NCBI GenBank assembly: GCA_013299055.1
Contig: JAAFKB010000002.1
Coordinates: forward strand, 1 to 64,000
Length of the DNA stretch: 64,000 nt
Reading direction: 5' to 3'
Source of the DNA: Sphaerotilus sp.
GTDB taxonomy: Bacteria > Pseudomonadota > Gammaproteobacteria > Burkholderiales > Burkholderiaceae_C
Below the pieces are notes generated by a model. The model worked only from the letters and a program-made list of their open reading frames with translations. It searched no databases and had not been told where the DNA came from. The position numbers and the translations under genes are program-made. Positions 56,557-64,000 of this stretch are shown one piece after another (position 1 is the stretch's first letter; each line of letters begins with the position of its first letter).

Positions 56557-57840
56557 ATGAGCGAAAAACTACAAGCCGTCAAAGGCATGAACGACCTCCT
56601 GCCGCCGGACTCGGCCCGCTGGGAATGGTTCGAAGGCTGCGTGCGCGCCTTGATGCAGCGTTACGGCTACGCCAACATCCGCACCCCCATCGTCGAGCCG
56701 ACCCCGCTGTTCGTGCGCGGCCTGGGCGAGGTGACGGACATCGTCGAGAAGGAGATGTATTCCTTTGAGGACAAGATGAACGGCGATCGGCTCACCTTGC
56801 GTCCGGAAGGGACTGCCGGTGTCGTGCGCGCCGTGGTCCAGCACAACCTGCTGTACGAAGGCCCGAAGCGGCTGTTCTACATCGGCCCGATGTTCCGCCA
56901 CGAGCGTCCGCAGAAAGGGCGCTACCGCCAGTTCCACCAGGTCGGCGTCGAGGCGTTGGGGTTTGCCGGTCCGGACGTGGATGCCGAGGTGATCCTGATG
57001 GCGCGCAGCCTCTGGCGTGACCTGGGTCTGACGGATGTGCGGCTGGAGATCAACAGCCTGGGCCAGCCCGAGGAGCGCAAGGCCCACCGCGCCGCTCTGA
57101 TCGTCCACTTCGAGGCCCACGCCGACCTGCTGGACGAGGAGGCCCGGCGCCGCCTGCACAGCAACCCGCTGCGCATCCTGGACACCAAGAACCCGGCGAT
57201 GCAGGCGGTGGTCGAGGCCGCGCCGAAGCTGATGGACTTCCTCGGCGAGGCCTCGCTGAAGCACTTCGACGCCGTGCGCGCCGTGCTGGACGCGGTGGGC
57301 CAGCCCTACCGCATCAACCCGCGTCTCGTGCGCGGCATGGACTACTACAACCTGACCGTCTTCGAGTGGGTCACGGACCGGCTCGGCGCACAAGGCACGG
57401 TCTGTGGCGGCGGGCGCTACGACGGCCTGATCGAGCAGATCGGTGGCAAGCCGGCGCCGGCGGTGGGCTGGGGGCTGGGCATCGAGCGGGTGCTGGCGCT
57501 GCTGGAAGACAGCGGCGTGCCGGTGCCGGCGCAGGTGCCCGACGCCTACGCCGTGGTGCCGGACGCCGCGGCCCTGGCGACGGCGACCGTCACGGCGGAA
57601 GCCCTGCGTGCGCTCGGGCGCAAGATCGTGCTGCACGGCGCGGGCAAGGACGGCCCCGGCAGCATGAAGTCGCAGTTCAAGAAGGCCGACGCCAGCGGCG
57701 CCCGCTACGCGCTGGTCTTCGGCGCCGACGAACTCGCGCAGGGCATGGTGGCGGTCAAGCCGCTGCGCGAGGGCGGGCGGTCGCAGGCGCTGCGTCCGCT
57801 GGCCGACGTGGCGCGCTGGGCGGCCGAGATCAGCGACTGA
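56557..57840 (+). CDS. hisS: Histidine--tRNA ligase
   Basis: 427 residues. Class II synthetase: N-terminal [18 protein letters not shown], motif 1 region [24 protein letters not shown], motif 2 [21 protein letters not shown], the HisA motifs [15 protein letters not shown] and [12 protein letters not shown], motif 3 [14 protein letters not shown], and a C-terminal anticodon-binding domain (~330-427). Charges tRNA-His. Gene order with ispG upstream and yfgM downstream is conserved. Confidence 0.97.
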   Translation: MSEKLQAVKGMNDLLPPDSARWEWFEGCVRALMQRYGYANIRTPIVEPTPLFVRGLGEVTDIVEKEMYSFEDKMNGDRLTLRPEGTAGVVRAVVQHNLLYEGPKRLFYIGPMFRHERPQKGRYRQFHQVGVEALGFAGPDVDAEVILMARSLWRDLGLTDVRLEINSLGQPEERKAHRAALIVHFEAHADLLDEEARRRLHSNPLRILDTKNPAMQAVVEAAPKLMDFLGEASLKHFDAVRAVLDAVGQPYRINPRLVRGMDYYNLTVFEWVTDRLGAQGTVCGGGRYDGLIEQIGGKPAPAVGWGLGIERVLALLEDSGVPVPAQVPDAYAVVPDAAALATATVTAEALRALGRKIVLHGAGKDGPGSMKSQFKKADASGARYALVFGADELAQGMVAVKPLREGGRSQALRPLADVARWAAEISD

Positions 57841-57865
57841 CCGGCCGCGGTTCGGCCGCGACCCG

Positions 57866-57871
57866 CATAAT
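57866..57871 (+). promoter_or_regulatory. Candidate -10 for yfgM-bamB
   Basis: CATAAT in the 74-nt gap after hisS, 43 nt before yfgM. No clear -35; read-through from hisS is also possible. Confidence 0.3.
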
Positions 57872-57914
57872 CCTTCCCCTCACGGTTACACCTCCGACAC
57901 ACGGCACCACGCGC

Positions 57915-58577
57915 ATGGCATCCCATCTCGACCTCGAAGAACAGGAACAGCTTGACCAGCTCAAGCATTTCTGGGGCAAGTTCGGCAACCTCATCACCTG
58001 GGTGCTGCTGGTGGTGCTGACCGCCTACGCCGGCTGGAACGGCTGGCAGTATTGGCAGCGTGACCAGGCAGCCAAGGCGGGCGGCATCTACGACGCCCTC
58101 GAACGTGCCGCCCAGACCGGTGACGCCGAGCGTGTCACCAAGGTCTGGGCTGACCTGCAGGGCCGCTACCCCTCGACGGCGTTTGCGGAGCAGGGCGGCC
58201 TGCTGGCGGCCAGGGTCCAGTTCGACAAGGGCCAGGCCGACACCGCCCGTGCCACGCTGGAATGGGTGGCCGCCAACGCCAAGGAAGACGAATACCGGGC
58301 GCTGGCGCGGCTGCGTCTGGCGGGGTTGCACCTGGAGGCCAAGCGCCTGGACGAGGCCCTCAAGCTGGTCTCCACCGAGGTGCCCGAGTCGCTGGCCGCG
58401 CTGGCCGCCGACCGCCGGGGCGACATCCTGCAGGCCCAGTCCAAGTCCGCAGAGGCCGTGACCGCCTACCAGCAAGCCTGGAAGGCGCTGGGCAAGGACG
58501 TGGACTACCGCCGTCTGGTCGAGGCCAAGCTGGTCGCGCTGGGTGCTGCGCCCGAGGCCGAGGGGGCTGCGAAATGA
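57915..58577 (+). CDS. yfgM: YfgM family tetratricopeptide membrane protein
   Basis: 220 residues from ATG at 57915. Short cytoplasmic N-terminus (LEEQEQLDQLKHFWGKFG), one membrane helix (~25-45) and a periplasmic TPR-like domain: GGIYDALERAAQ, LQGRYPSTAFAEQGGLLAARVQFDKG, LARLRLAGLHLEAKRLDEAL, AALAADRRGDILQAQ. In E. coli YfgM is an ancillary SecYEG subunit that works with PpiD in handing over exported proteins. Its stop overlaps the bamB start (ATGA). Confidence 0.92.
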   Translation: MASHLDLEEQEQLDQLKHFWGKFGNLITWVLLVVLTAYAGWNGWQYWQRDQAAKAGGIYDALERAAQTGDAERVTKVWADLQGRYPSTAFAEQGGLLAARVQFDKGQADTARATLEWVAANAKEDEYRALARLRLAGLHLEAKRLDEALKLVSTEVPESLAALAADRRGDILQAQSKSAEAVTAYQQAWKALGKDVDYRRLVEAKLVALGAAPEAEGAAK

Positions 58578-59710
58578 CCGCCACGCCCGTCCGACGTCCG
58601 GGTCGCTGGCGCTGGCTGGCGGCGTCGGTGGCCTTGGCGCTGGCTGCCTGCACGTCGGTCGACAAGCCCAAGCCCACGCCGCTGGAGCCGCTGACCACGC
58701 GCATCGCCGGCAAGCAGGTCTGGCGCCAGAGCGTGGGCAAGCCGCTGCCGGGCCTGTCGGTGGCGGTGCTGGGCGACCGCTTCCTGCTGGCCAGCGTGGA
58801 CGGGCGGCTGACCAGTCTGGACATCGGCACGGGCGCGGTGCGCTCGCAGATCGCCGTGGGCGGCACCTTGACCGCCGGCGTGGGCAGCGATGGCCGTCAC
58901 GCCGCCGTGGTGACGCAGAACAACGAACTCGTGGTGGTCGACGGCCAGCGCGAGGTCTGGCGCACGCGGCTGAACTCGCGGGTCGTCACGGCGCCGCTGG
59001 TGGCCGGCGAGCGGGTGTTCATCCAGGCGGTGGACCGCAGCGTGCTGGCCTTCGACGTGTTCGACGGCCGGCGCCTGTGGTCGGTCGGCCGCTCCAGCGA
59101 AGCCTTGTCGCTGGCCCAGCCGGGTGTGCTGCTGGCCTACCGCAACACGCTGCTGGTGGGCATGGGGGCGCGTCTGCTGGCGCTGGATCCGCTCACGGGC
59201 AGCCTGCGCAGCGACAGCACGCTGGCTGCGCCGCGTGGCACCAACGAGGTCGAGCGTCTGGCCGACCTGGTGGGCCCCGCGGCACGGCTGGGCGAGGTCG
59301 TGTGCGCCCGTGCCTTCCAGACCAGCGTGACCTGCCTGAACGCCGAGCGCAATGCCGTGCTCTGGAGCCGCGCACAGACCGGCTTCGAGGGGCTGGCCAT
59401 CGACAACGAGTTCGTGGCGGGTGCCGATGCCAACGACCGCATCAGCGTCTGGCGCCGCACGACAGGTGACCTGGCCTGGACGTCGGATCGCCTGCGCCAC
59501 CGTGGCCTGACCGCGCCGCTGTCGGTCGGCTCGACACTGGTGTTCGGCGACAGCGAGGGCTGGCTGCATGTGCTCTCGCACGACCGGGGCGAGCCGCTGC
59601 TGCGCCTGGCCACCGATGGCAGTGCGGTCGTGGCGCCGCTGGTGCGCTCCGGGCTGACGGTGCTGGCCGTGACCCGCTCGGGCAACGCCTTCGCCTTCCG
59701 GCCGGAATGA
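58574..59710 (+). CDS. bamB: Outer membrane protein assembly factor BamB
   Basis: 378 residues from ATG at 58574, overlapping the yfgM stop by 4 nt. Lipoprotein signal with lipobox LAAC (Cys26) and an eight-bladed PQQ-type beta-propeller with repeating units such as VVDGQREVWRTRL, LAFDVFDGRRLWSVG, LLALDPLTGSLRSD, SVWRRTTGDLAWTSD, HVLSHDRGEPLLRL and FAFRPE at the end. Scaffold subunit of the BAM complex. Clustered with yfgM and der as in most proteobacteria. Confidence 0.95.
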   Translation: MTATPVRRPGRWRWLAASVALALAACTSVDKPKPTPLEPLTTRIAGKQVWRQSVGKPLPGLSVAVLGDRFLLASVDGRLTSLDIGTGAVRSQIAVGGTLTAGVGSDGRHAAVVTQNNELVVVDGQREVWRTRLNSRVVTAPLVAGERVFIQAVDRSVLAFDVFDGRRLWSVGRSSEALSLAQPGVLLAYRNTLLVGMGARLLALDPLTGSLRSDSTLAAPRGTNEVERLADLVGPAARLGEVVCARAFQTSVTCLNAERNAVLWSRAQTGFEGLAIDNEFVAGADANDRISVWRRTTGDLAWTSDRLRHRGLTAPLSVGSTLVFGDSEGWLHVLSHDRGEPLLRLATDGSAVVAPLVRSGLTVLAVTRSGNAFAFRPE

Positions 59711-59794
59711 GGCCGCGCCAGGCCCGGCGCTTCGGCTGATCCGGGCTGATCCTTTCCCTACAACAACTCAACTGCTACAGATCGGAACCGACCC

Positions 59795-61138
59795 ATGAAA
59801 CCCGTGATTGCCCTCGTCGGACGTCCCAACGTCGGCAAGTCCACGCTGTTCAATCGACTCACCGGACGCCGCGATGCGATCGTGGCCGACTACGCCGGAC
59901 TGACCCGCGACCGCCACTACGGCGATGGCGCGCTGGGCGGTCATGAATTCATCGTCATCGACACCGGCGGCTTCGAGCCCGACTGCACGGCCGGCATCTT
60001 CCAGGAAATGGCCAAGCAGACCCGCCAGGCCGTGGCCGAGGCGGATGCGGTGATCTTCGTCGTCGACGTGCGCGCAGGCTTGTCTGCGCAGGACCACGAC
60101 ATCGCCCGCTACTTGCGCACCACTGGCAAGCGCGTGCTGCTGGCGGCGAACAAGGCCGAGGGCATGAAGGGCGGCCCGCAGCTGGCCGAGTTCCACGAGC
60201 TGGGCATCGGCGAGCCGCTGGCGGTGTCGTCGGCCCACGGCCACGGCATCCGCGATCTGGTGGACCTGGCGCTGGAGGGCATCGAGCCACCCGCCGAGGA
60301 CGAAGACGACGCGCTGCCCGAGGACGAGCGCCCGACCCGTCTGGCGGTGTGCGGCCGCCCCAACGTCGGCAAGTCCACGTTGATCAACACCTGGCTGGGC
60401 GAGGAACGCCTGGTGGCCTTCGACCTGCCGGGCACGACGCGCGACACGATCGAGGTGCCGTTCGAGCGCAATGGCCGACGTTACAAGCTGATCGACACGG
60501 CTGGCCTGCGCCGCAAGGGCAAGGTGTTCGAGTCGATCGAGAAGTTCTCGGTCGTCAAGACGCTGCAGGCCATCGGCGACGCCAACGTCGTGCTGCTGCT
60601 GATCGACGCCACCGAAGGTGTGTCGGACCAGGACGCGCACATCGCCGGCTACATCCTGGACGCCGGCCGCGCGGTGGTGATCGCCATCAACAAGTGGGAC
60701 GCGATCGACGAGTACCAGCGCCAGACGCTGCAACGCTCGATCGAGACGCGACTGGCCTTCCTGAAATTCGCGCCGATCCTGCACATCTCCGCCAAGCGCC
60801 GACAGGGGCTGGGGCCGCTGTGGAACGCCATCGACGAGTCCTGGGCGTCGGCCAAGCGCAAGCTGCCCACGCCGGTGCTGACGCGGCTGCTGCAGGAAGC
60901 GGTCGACTTTCAGCAACCCAAGCGGGCGGGGGTGTCCCGTCCGAAACTGCGTTATGCCCACCAAGGTGGGCAGAACCCGCCGGTGATCGTGATCCATGGC
61001 AATGCCGTGGAGCACATCACCGACGTGTACAAGCGCTATCTGGAGAGCCGGTTCCGCGAGCACTTCAAGCTCGTCGGCACTCCGTTGCGCATCGAGTTGC
61101 GCGCCTCGCGCAATCCCTTCACGGAAAAGGATTCGTGA
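59795..61138 (+). CDS. der: GTPase Der (EngA)
   Basis: 447 residues. Two tandem GTPase domains: first G1 [10 protein letters not shown] (8-17) with DTGGF and NKAEG; second G1 GRPNVGKST (~187-195) with DTAGLRRKG and NKWD. A C-terminal KH-like domain ends [30 protein letters not shown] (split). An acidic linker joins the G domains ([14 protein letters not shown]). Essential for 50S subunit maturation. Confidence 0.97.
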   Translation: MKPVIALVGRPNVGKSTLFNRLTGRRDAIVADYAGLTRDRHYGDGALGGHEFIVIDTGGFEPDCTAGIFQEMAKQTRQAVAEADAVIFVVDVRAGLSAQDHDIARYLRTTGKRVLLAANKAEGMKGGPQLAEFHELGIGEPLAVSSAHGHGIRDLVDLALEGIEPPAEDEDDALPEDERPTRLAVCGRPNVGKSTLINTWLGEERLVAFDLPGTTRDTIEVPFERNGRRYKLIDTAGLRRKGKVFESIEKFSVVKTLQAIGDANVVLLLIDATEGVSDQDAHIAGYILDAGRAVVIAINKWDAIDEYQRQTLQRSIETRLAFLKFAPILHISAKRRQGLGPLWNAIDESWASAKRKLPTPVLTRLLQEAVDFQQPKRAGVSRPKLRYAHQGGQNPPVIVIHGNAVEHITDVYKRYLESRFREHFKLVGTPLRIELRASRNPFTEKDS

Positions 61139-61213
61139 CCTTTCCGGTCGTGGTCCCGGGCGTGTGATAACGTGCGGGACTTCTTGAACTCCATTTCCAA
61201 CACGGAGAATATC

Positions 61214-61456
61214 GTGAGCAACAAAGGGCAACTGCTACAAGACCCCTTCCTCAACCTGCTGCGCAAAGAGCATGTGCCGGTGTCGATCTACCTCGTCAAC
61301 GGCATCAAGCTGCAGGGCCACATCGAGTCTTTCGATCAGTATGTGGTGCTCCTTCGCAATACCGTCACCCAGATGGTCTACAAGCACGCGATCTCGACCG
61401 TCGTGCCAGGTCGACCGGTGAACTTCCACGCGGCTGAAGCGCCGGAAGCCAACTGA
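61214..61456 (+). CDS. hfq: RNA chaperone Hfq
   Basis: 80 residues from GTG at 61214; GGAG at 61204-61207 is spaced 6 nt from it, and the protein from here ([13 protein letters not shown]) matches the conserved Hfq start. Sm1 motif [21 protein letters not shown] and Sm2 [12 protein letters not shown] are intact; distal-face and rim residues are present. Hexamer that pairs sRNAs with mRNAs. Short C-terminal tail, as usual in Burkholderiales. First of hfq-hflX-hflK-(hflC). Confidence 0.97.
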   Translation: MSNKGQLLQDPFLNLLRKEHVPVSIYLVNGIKLQGHIESFDQYVVLLRNTVTQMVYKHAISTVVPGRPVNFHAAEAPEAN

Positions 61457-61497
61457 CCGCCCGCAGCGGCCAGCCATACGCGCCAACTCGAAGCACC

Positions 61498-62733
61498 TTG
61501 ACTGCACCGGACTCTTCCCCTCTCCCACGCGCTGTTCTGGTCGGGGTCGATATCGGCGCAAGCGCGGACTTCGACGCGACGCTGGATGAGCTGGCCCTGC
61601 TTGCGCAGTCTGCCGGCGATGATCCGGTCGCCCGGATCATCTGCCGCCGTCGTGCCCCGGACGCCGCGCTGTTTGTCGGCTCCGGCAAGGCCGACGAGAT
61701 CAAGCTCGTCGTGGCCGAGCACGGCGCCCAGTGCGTGATCTTCGATCAGGCGCTGGGCCCGGCTCAGCAGCGCAATCTGGAGCGCCACCTCGGCGTCGAA
61801 GTCCTCGACCGCACGGCGCTCATCCTCGAAATTTTTGCCGCCCGAGCGCGCAGCCATGAAGGCAAGCTTCAGGTCGAACTCGCGCGGCTGCAATACCTCT
61901 CCACCCGCCTCGTGCGCCGCTGGTCCCACCTGGAGCGCCAGCGCGGCGGGGTCGGTCTGCGCGGGGGTCCGGGCGAAACCCAGATCGAGCTGGACAAACG
62001 CATGATCGTCGTGCGCATCAAGGCCGTGAAGGACCGGCTCGACAAGGTCAAGCGCCAGCGTGGCACGCAGCGCAAGGCCCGCGAGCGCCAGGGCACCTTC
62101 CGCGTCTCGCTGGTGGGCTACACCAATGCCGGCAAGAGCACGCTGTTCAATGCGCTGGTGAAGGCGCAGACCTATGCCGCCGACCAGCTCTTCGCCACGC
62201 TGGACACCACCACGCGCCAGATGTACCTCGAAGACGCGCAGCGCAGCGTCTCCCTTTCCGACACGGTGGGCTTCATCCGCGCGCTGCCGCACACCCTGGT
62301 GGACGCGTTCCAGGCGACGCTCCAGGAGGCCATCGACGCCGACGTGCTGCTGCACGTGGTCGATGCGGCCAGTCCGTTCTGGCTCGACCAGATCCGTGAA
62401 GTGCAGCGTGTCCTGCACGAGATCGGGGCCGGGGACGTGCCGCAGCTGCTCGTGTTCAACAAGCTCGACGCGCTGGAGCCGGCGCAGTGGCCGCGGGCGG
62501 TGTCGGATGTGTACGAGCTGGAGCCGGGTCGCACCGTCCCCCGCTGGCATGTCAGTGCCCGCACTGGCGAGGGGCTGCACGCCCTGCGCCAGGCCATCGC
62601 CGAGGTGGCCCTGCACCAAGACCGCCAGTCCACTGCAGGGCAGCCCGACCCGCGCTTCGATCCCGCGCGCACCGCGGCCGATGACACGGCACCCGAATCG
62701 ATCGAAACCCTGCTCATGCCCCCGGTGGTGTGA
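61498..62733 (+). CDS. hflX: Ribosome-associated GTPase HflX
   Basis: 411 residues from TTG at 61498, 41 nt after hfq. N-terminal HflX domain (LVGVDIGASADFDATLDELALLAQSAGDD split, RRRAPDAALFVGSGKADEI, DRTALILEIFAARARSHEGKLQVELARL, GGPGETQIELDKR), helical linker, and G domain: G1 GYTNAGKST (207-215), G3 DTVGFIRALPHTLVDAF, G4 NKLD. Splits stalled or stressed ribosomes. The rare start codon may lower its level. Its TGA overlaps a possible hflK ATG at 62733. Confidence 0.95.
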   Translation: MTAPDSSPLPRAVLVGVDIGASADFDATLDELALLAQSAGDDPVARIICRRRAPDAALFVGSGKADEIKLVVAEHGAQCVIFDQALGPAQQRNLERHLGVEVLDRTALILEIFAARARSHEGKLQVELARLQYLSTRLVRRWSHLERQRGGVGLRGGPGETQIELDKRMIVVRIKAVKDRLDKVKRQRGTQRKARERQGTFRVSLVGYTNAGKSTLFNALVKAQTYAADQLFATLDTTTRQMYLEDAQRSVSLSDTVGFIRALPHTLVDAFQATLQEAIDADVLLHVVDAASPFWLDQIREVQRVLHEIGAGDVPQLLVFNKLDALEPAQWPRAVSDVYELEPGRTVPRWHVSARTGEGLHALRQAIAEVALHQDRQSTAGQPDPRFDPARTAADDTAPESIETLLMPPVV

Positions 62734-62753
62734 TGCGTGTTGTAATTTCGGAC

Positions 62754-64000
62754 ATGAACAAGACGAATCCGATGGATGCTCACACGCCTGAACAGGCCCC
62801 GCTCGGGGCGGTGGCGCAGTCTGGAGCCACGCTGGTCCGTGCCGCGGTGCAGTCGCTGCTGCGGCGCCTGCGTGGCGCGGACGTGATGGCCAGCTCCGGC
62901 CGCAACGATGGTCCGCCGGATCTGGACGAACTCTGGCGCGACTTCAATCAGAAGCTGGGTGGCCTGTTCGGTGGCAAGACGCCAGCAGGGCGCGACAGCG
63001 GCGGTGCGCCCCCTCCGGGCGGACGCCCCGATCCTTCGCCGGACGGCCGCCTGTTCGGCATGGGTGGTGGCCTGGTGCTGGGCGTGGCGGCGCTGCTCTG
63101 GCTGGGCAGCGGCTTTTTCATCGTGCAGGAAGGTCAGCAAGCTGTGATCCTGACCTTCGGCAAGTTCAGTCGAACGGTGGATGCCGGCATCCAGTACCGC
63201 TGGCCGGGGCCTTTCCAGTCGCATGACATTGTCAGCGTCACCCAGACCCGTTCCACCGAGGTGGGACGCAATTCGGTGGTGCAGGCCACGGGGCTGCGTG
63301 ACTCGTCCATGCTGACCCAGGACGAGAACATCGTGGACATCCGCTTCACGGTGCAATGGCGCCTGAAGCAGGCCAAGGACTTCCTGTTCGAGAACCGCAA
63401 CGTCGAGGAAGCTGTCCAGCAGGCGGCGGAGTCGGCGGTGCGCGAGATCGTCGGGCGCGGCACGATGGACTCGGTGCTGTACGAGCAGCGCGATGCGATC
63501 GCGGTCGATCTGGTCAAGTCGATCCAGTCCCAGCTCGACCGTCTGAAGGCCGGCATCCTGGTCATCAACGTGAACGTGCAGAGCGTGCAGGCGCCCGAGC
63601 AGGTGCAGGCGGCCTTCGACGATGCCTTCAAGGCTGGTGCCGACCGCGAGCGCCTGAAGAACGAAGGCCAAGCCTACGCCAACGACATCATCCCCAAGGC
63701 ACGCGGCACCGCAGCGCGGCTGTCGGAAGAGGCCGAAGGCTACCGCGCCCGCGTGGTGGCCCAGGCCGAGGGCGACGGCGAGCGTTTCCGCAGCGTGCTC
63801 ACCGAGTACCAGAAGGCGCCCGGCGTGACCCGCGACCGCATGTACATCGACACCATGTCGCAGCTCTACGCCAACGTGAGCAAGGTGATGGTCGACTCGC
63901 GCAATGGCAGCAACCTGCTGTACCTGCCGCTGGACAAGCTGATGCAGCAGTCGGCGGGTGGCGTGGCCGGTGCGGCGTCGGCCGTGCCCCTGGTGCCATC
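62754..64000 (+). CDS. hflK: FtsH protease modulator HflK, 3' partial
   Basis: The window ends inside the gene; 415 codons are visible from ATG at 62754 (ATG at 62733, overlapping the hflX stop, is an alternative). DLDELWRDFNQKLGGLFGG and a Gly/Pro-rich stretch precede one membrane helix (~102-122), then the SPFH/Band 7 domain: EGQQAVILTFGKFSRTVDAG, RWPGPFQSHDIVSV, MLTQDENIVDIRFTVQWRL, AESAVREIVGRGTMDSVL, INVNVQSVQAPEQV. The first ~45 residues lack the usual HflK beginning and look lineage-specific. With HflC it forms the cage that limits FtsH proteolysis at the inner membrane. hflC should follow beyond the edge. Confidence 0.93.
   Translation, partial: MNKTNPMDAHTPEQAPLGAVAQSGATLVRAAVQSLLRRLRGADVMASSGRNDGPPDLDELWRDFNQKLGGLFGGKTPAGRDSGGAPPPGGRPDPSPDGRLFGMGGGLVLGVAALLWLGSGFFIVQEGQQAVILTFGKFSRTVDAGIQYRWPGPFQSHDIVSVTQTRSTEVGRNSVVQATGLRDSSMLTQDENIVDIRFTVQWRLKQAKDFLFENRNVEEAVQQAAESAVREIVGRGTMDSVLYEQRDAIAVDLVKSIQSQLDRLKAGILVINVNVQSVQAPEQVQAAFDDAFKAGADRERLKNEGQAYANDIIPKARGTAARLSEEAEGYRARVVAQAEGDGERFRSVLTEYQKAPGVTRDRMYIDTMSQLYANVSKVMVDSRNGSNLLYLPLDKLMQQSAGGVAGAASAVPLVP

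Noticed and set aside
57841..57865. Inverted repeat around CGGCCG after hisS as terminator
   Set aside because: Short self-complementary GC blocks without a T-run; pairing is ambiguous.

Overview
The window is a GC-rich chromosomal segment from a betaproteobacterium of the order Burkholderiales, most likely from the Sphaerotilus/Leptothrix/Rubrivivax/Ideonella side of the order. That placement is an inference from gene order and protein style: ilvB-ilvH-ilvC-pssA-leuA, sucA-sucB-lpdA-zapE, and the run ndk-rlmN-pilF-rodZ-ispG-hisS-yfgM-bamB-der-hfq-hflX-hflK are all typical of Burkholderiales. Coding density is very high. No gene-free stretch exceeds 300 bases, and I see no rRNA, tRNA, insertion sequence, prophage or CRISPR array.

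Layout. (1) Bases 1-4170 are accessory: two tandem, translationally coupled proteins with a C-type-lectin-like formylglycine-generating-enzyme (FGE) fold, the first joined to a degenerate von Willebrand A-like region, then a convergent DUF29 gene. (2) 4246-9584: a 1447-residue SNF2-type helicase and a divergent glycosyltransferase-like protein. (3) 9559-13702 (minus): a moxR-DUF58-tgpA operon (AAA+ chaperone, DUF58 protein, membrane transglutaminase). (4) 13781-14719: a histone-deacetylase-family amidohydrolase. (5) 14743-22327 (minus): a type IV pilus minor-pilin operon, pilE-fimT-pilV-pilW-pilX-pilY1, with a TonB-like gene at its end. (6) 22504-24571: ettA and glnB. (7) 24575-27493 (minus): an ECF-like sigma factor, DUF3619 (possible anti-sigma), DUF3106, RDD and dgkA cluster. 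(8) 27781-33871: branched-chain amino acid synthesis with pssA embedded; leuA is preceded by a leucine-rich leader peptide and an attenuator. (9) 34001-37079: pbpG, an IclR regulator and a TIGR03790-type secreted protein. (10) 37306-44100: the 2-oxoglutarate dehydrogenase complex (sucA, sucB, lpdA) and zapE, with a structured RNA leader before sucA. (11) 44119-51660: a PP2C phosphatase, a DinG-type helicase, bamD, rluD, scpB and rluB. (12) 51762 to the right edge: ndk through hflK, which is cut by the window end.

How it works together. The core parts serve amino acid and lipid synthesis, the TCA cycle, outer-membrane assembly (BamD, BamB), translation and ribosome quality (EttA, RlmN, RluB, RluD, Der, HflX), RNA regulation (Hfq) and twitching/adhesion (PilE to PilY1, PilF). 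The strongest regulatory finding is the leuA leader: a 19-codon peptide with four Leu codons, two of them the rare CTA, followed by a 10-bp GC-rich terminator with a U-tract. Its start codon sits about where transcription should begin, so it may be leaderless. The most unusual genes are the FGE-fold pair at the left edge, which resemble effectors of vWA/MoxR-type conflict systems and targets of diversity-generating retroelements. Any partner genes would lie left of this window.
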